A stretch of DNA of 6,018 bases from contig CALZBV010000149.1 of NCBI GenBank assembly GCA_945622055.1, forward strand, positions 1 to 6,018, written 5' to 3'. Shown here piece by piece: positions 5,327-6,018 of the stretch (position 1 is the first letter of the stretch; each line of letters starts with the position of its first letter). The position numbers and the translations under genes were made by a program. Source of the stretch: an uncultured Clostridia bacterium (GTDB lineage: Bacteria > Bacillota > Clostridia > Lachnospirales > Lachnospiraceae). The notes beneath the pieces were generated by a model that saw only the letters and a program-made list of their open reading frames with translations, searched no databases and was not told the origin of the DNA.

Positions 5327-6018
5327 GCAATAAGCATCAAGATATTGTTTTGCATAGCCGGGTCTGAGGCGGAAAAAGTTCTTAAGCTGCTCCACATTTC
5401 CTTCATAGCTGTACGCGGCCCAATCAATACCAAAACGGAAAAAGGTTGCTTTCGTAACCTCCTCATATGCAGTGACAAATTCGTCTATCTTATTTATTAC
5501 AAGCTCAGAATTAAAACATGTATCAATAATTCTTACATAATTCTCGTAGAAGAGCTGACGAAAGGTATCATTTTTACATGCATTTTTCAGGATTGCCGGA
5601 AGATTAAAGTCCGTTCCTGAGGAATGCATTTTACCGAGGGTATCATAGTTGTAGGCTGTCTGTGTACTGCCATATAGACCGGCAGCATAATCCAAATCAT
5701 AGAAAATGAATCTCCATTTTGTATCTGCTTTCGGAATCTCAGTGTGAACGGATTTGCTGCGCCATGCTTGCCAGTTGTTCATTCCGCCGTAGGCAAAGTC
5801 ATTATTGCAGAGATAGGTCTGAACAGTCATGTAGTCCATAAAGCTTTGAATATCAATTGTTTTGCAGAAGCGTTGGTAGTTCGCATCCACGGTCATATCT
5901 GCATACATCGCCCATTCACAGAATTTGCGGAATTCCTCCAGATCCTCCTTGGTACCGGCATCAAGCTCTCCGTTTTTAACGATTGCGATATCCTTCTTTT
6001 CAAGTCCGTAGTGGGATT
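5294..6018 (-). CDS. CotH-family (kinase-like) protein, C-terminal part (5' end outside window)
   Basis: The frame is open through the right edge; 240 residues and the stop lie in the window. The visible part begins at SHYGLEKKDIAIVKNG, where CotH proteins typically have a YGLEK-like segment, so the true N-terminus lies well outside and the ATG at 5908 is internal. Conserved CotH-type elements are YLCNNDFAYGGMNNWQAWR (visible residues 68-86) and KWRFIFYDLDYAAGLYG (100-116). In the second, D107-L-D109 is the likely metal-binding Asp pair, and Asn/Asp 72-73 and Asn81 fit the catalytic-loop asparagines. The end, FFRLRPGYAKQYLDAYCG, is the usual close of the domain, so no dockerin or binding module follows it. 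Some CotH members phosphorylate spore coat proteins; many clostridial members are predicted secreted or surface proteins of unknown target. Secretion cannot be judged without the N-terminus. It is convergent with GH31, 20 bases apart. Confidence 0.88.
   Translation of the reverse strand, partial: SHYGLEKKDIAIVKNGELDAGTKEDLEEFRKFCEWAMYADMTVDANYQRFCKTIDIQSFMDYMTVQTYLCNNDFAYGGMNNWQAWRSKSVHTEIPKADTKWRFIFYDLDYAAGLYGSTQTAYNYDTLGKMHSSGTDFNLPAILKNACKNDTFRQLFYENYVRIIDTCFNSELVINKIDEFVTAYEEVTKATFFRFGIDWAAYSYEGNVEQLKNFFRLRPGYAKQYLDAYCGVKSEEVPST

Noticed and set aside
5255..5340. A possible frameshift truncating the GH31 C-terminus
   Set aside because: Reading the +1 frame after the last codons gives no continuation resembling the expected C-terminal strand and soon reaches a stop, so a naturally shorter end is more likely.

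Overview
The window looks like chromosomal DNA from a Gram-positive, low-to-moderate GC anaerobe of the Clostridia, most likely a gut or rumen Lachnospiraceae (Roseburia, Agathobacter, Blautia, Butyrivibrio type). The evidence is a cytoplasmic GH31 alpha-glucosidase that reads very much like the characterised enzyme of Ruminococcus (Blautia) obeum, a DUF1846 protein, a CotH-family protein, strong purine-rich Shine-Dalgarno sites and sigma-A-type promoters. This taxonomic call rests on protein resemblance recalled from memory; no search was run.

Layout from left to right. (1) Bases 1-758, plus strand: the 3' part of an SGNH/GDSL esterase with a C-terminal beta-sandwich-like domain, cut by the left edge and closed by a strong intrinsic terminator (776-808). 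(2) Bases 861-1487, minus strand: a small membrane-anchored zinc-ribbon protein of unknown function. (3) Bases 1488-1765: a compact divergent control region with two candidate promoters for the minus-strand gene, one for the plus-strand gene, an imperfect palindrome over the plus -35 box and several small inverted repeats. (4) Bases 1766-3238, plus: a full-length DUF1846 (UPF0371) protein. (5) Bases 3239-3332: a 94-base gap with two stem-loops, the second terminator-like, ending in the ribosome binding site of the next gene. (6) Bases 3333-5273, plus: a complete GH31 alpha-glucosidase with all catalytic motifs. (7) Bases 5294-6018, minus: the 3' part of a CotH-family gene, convergent with GH31 and cut by the right edge.

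Functionally, the SGNH esterase and the alpha-glucosidase both fit carbohydrate breakdown: removal of acyl decorations from glycans, and cytoplasmic hydrolysis of imported alpha-glucosides (probably isomaltose-type). DUF1846 and GH31 may be read through from one promoter with partial termination between them, but nothing shows that their functions are linked. No transporter, regulator, mobile element, CRISPR array, tRNA or rRNA is visible. I do not see a clear new multi-gene system. The least explained items are the DUF1846 protein with its off-consensus P-loop-like motif, the divergently transcribed zinc-ribbon membrane protein, and the structured intergenic regions that may control them.
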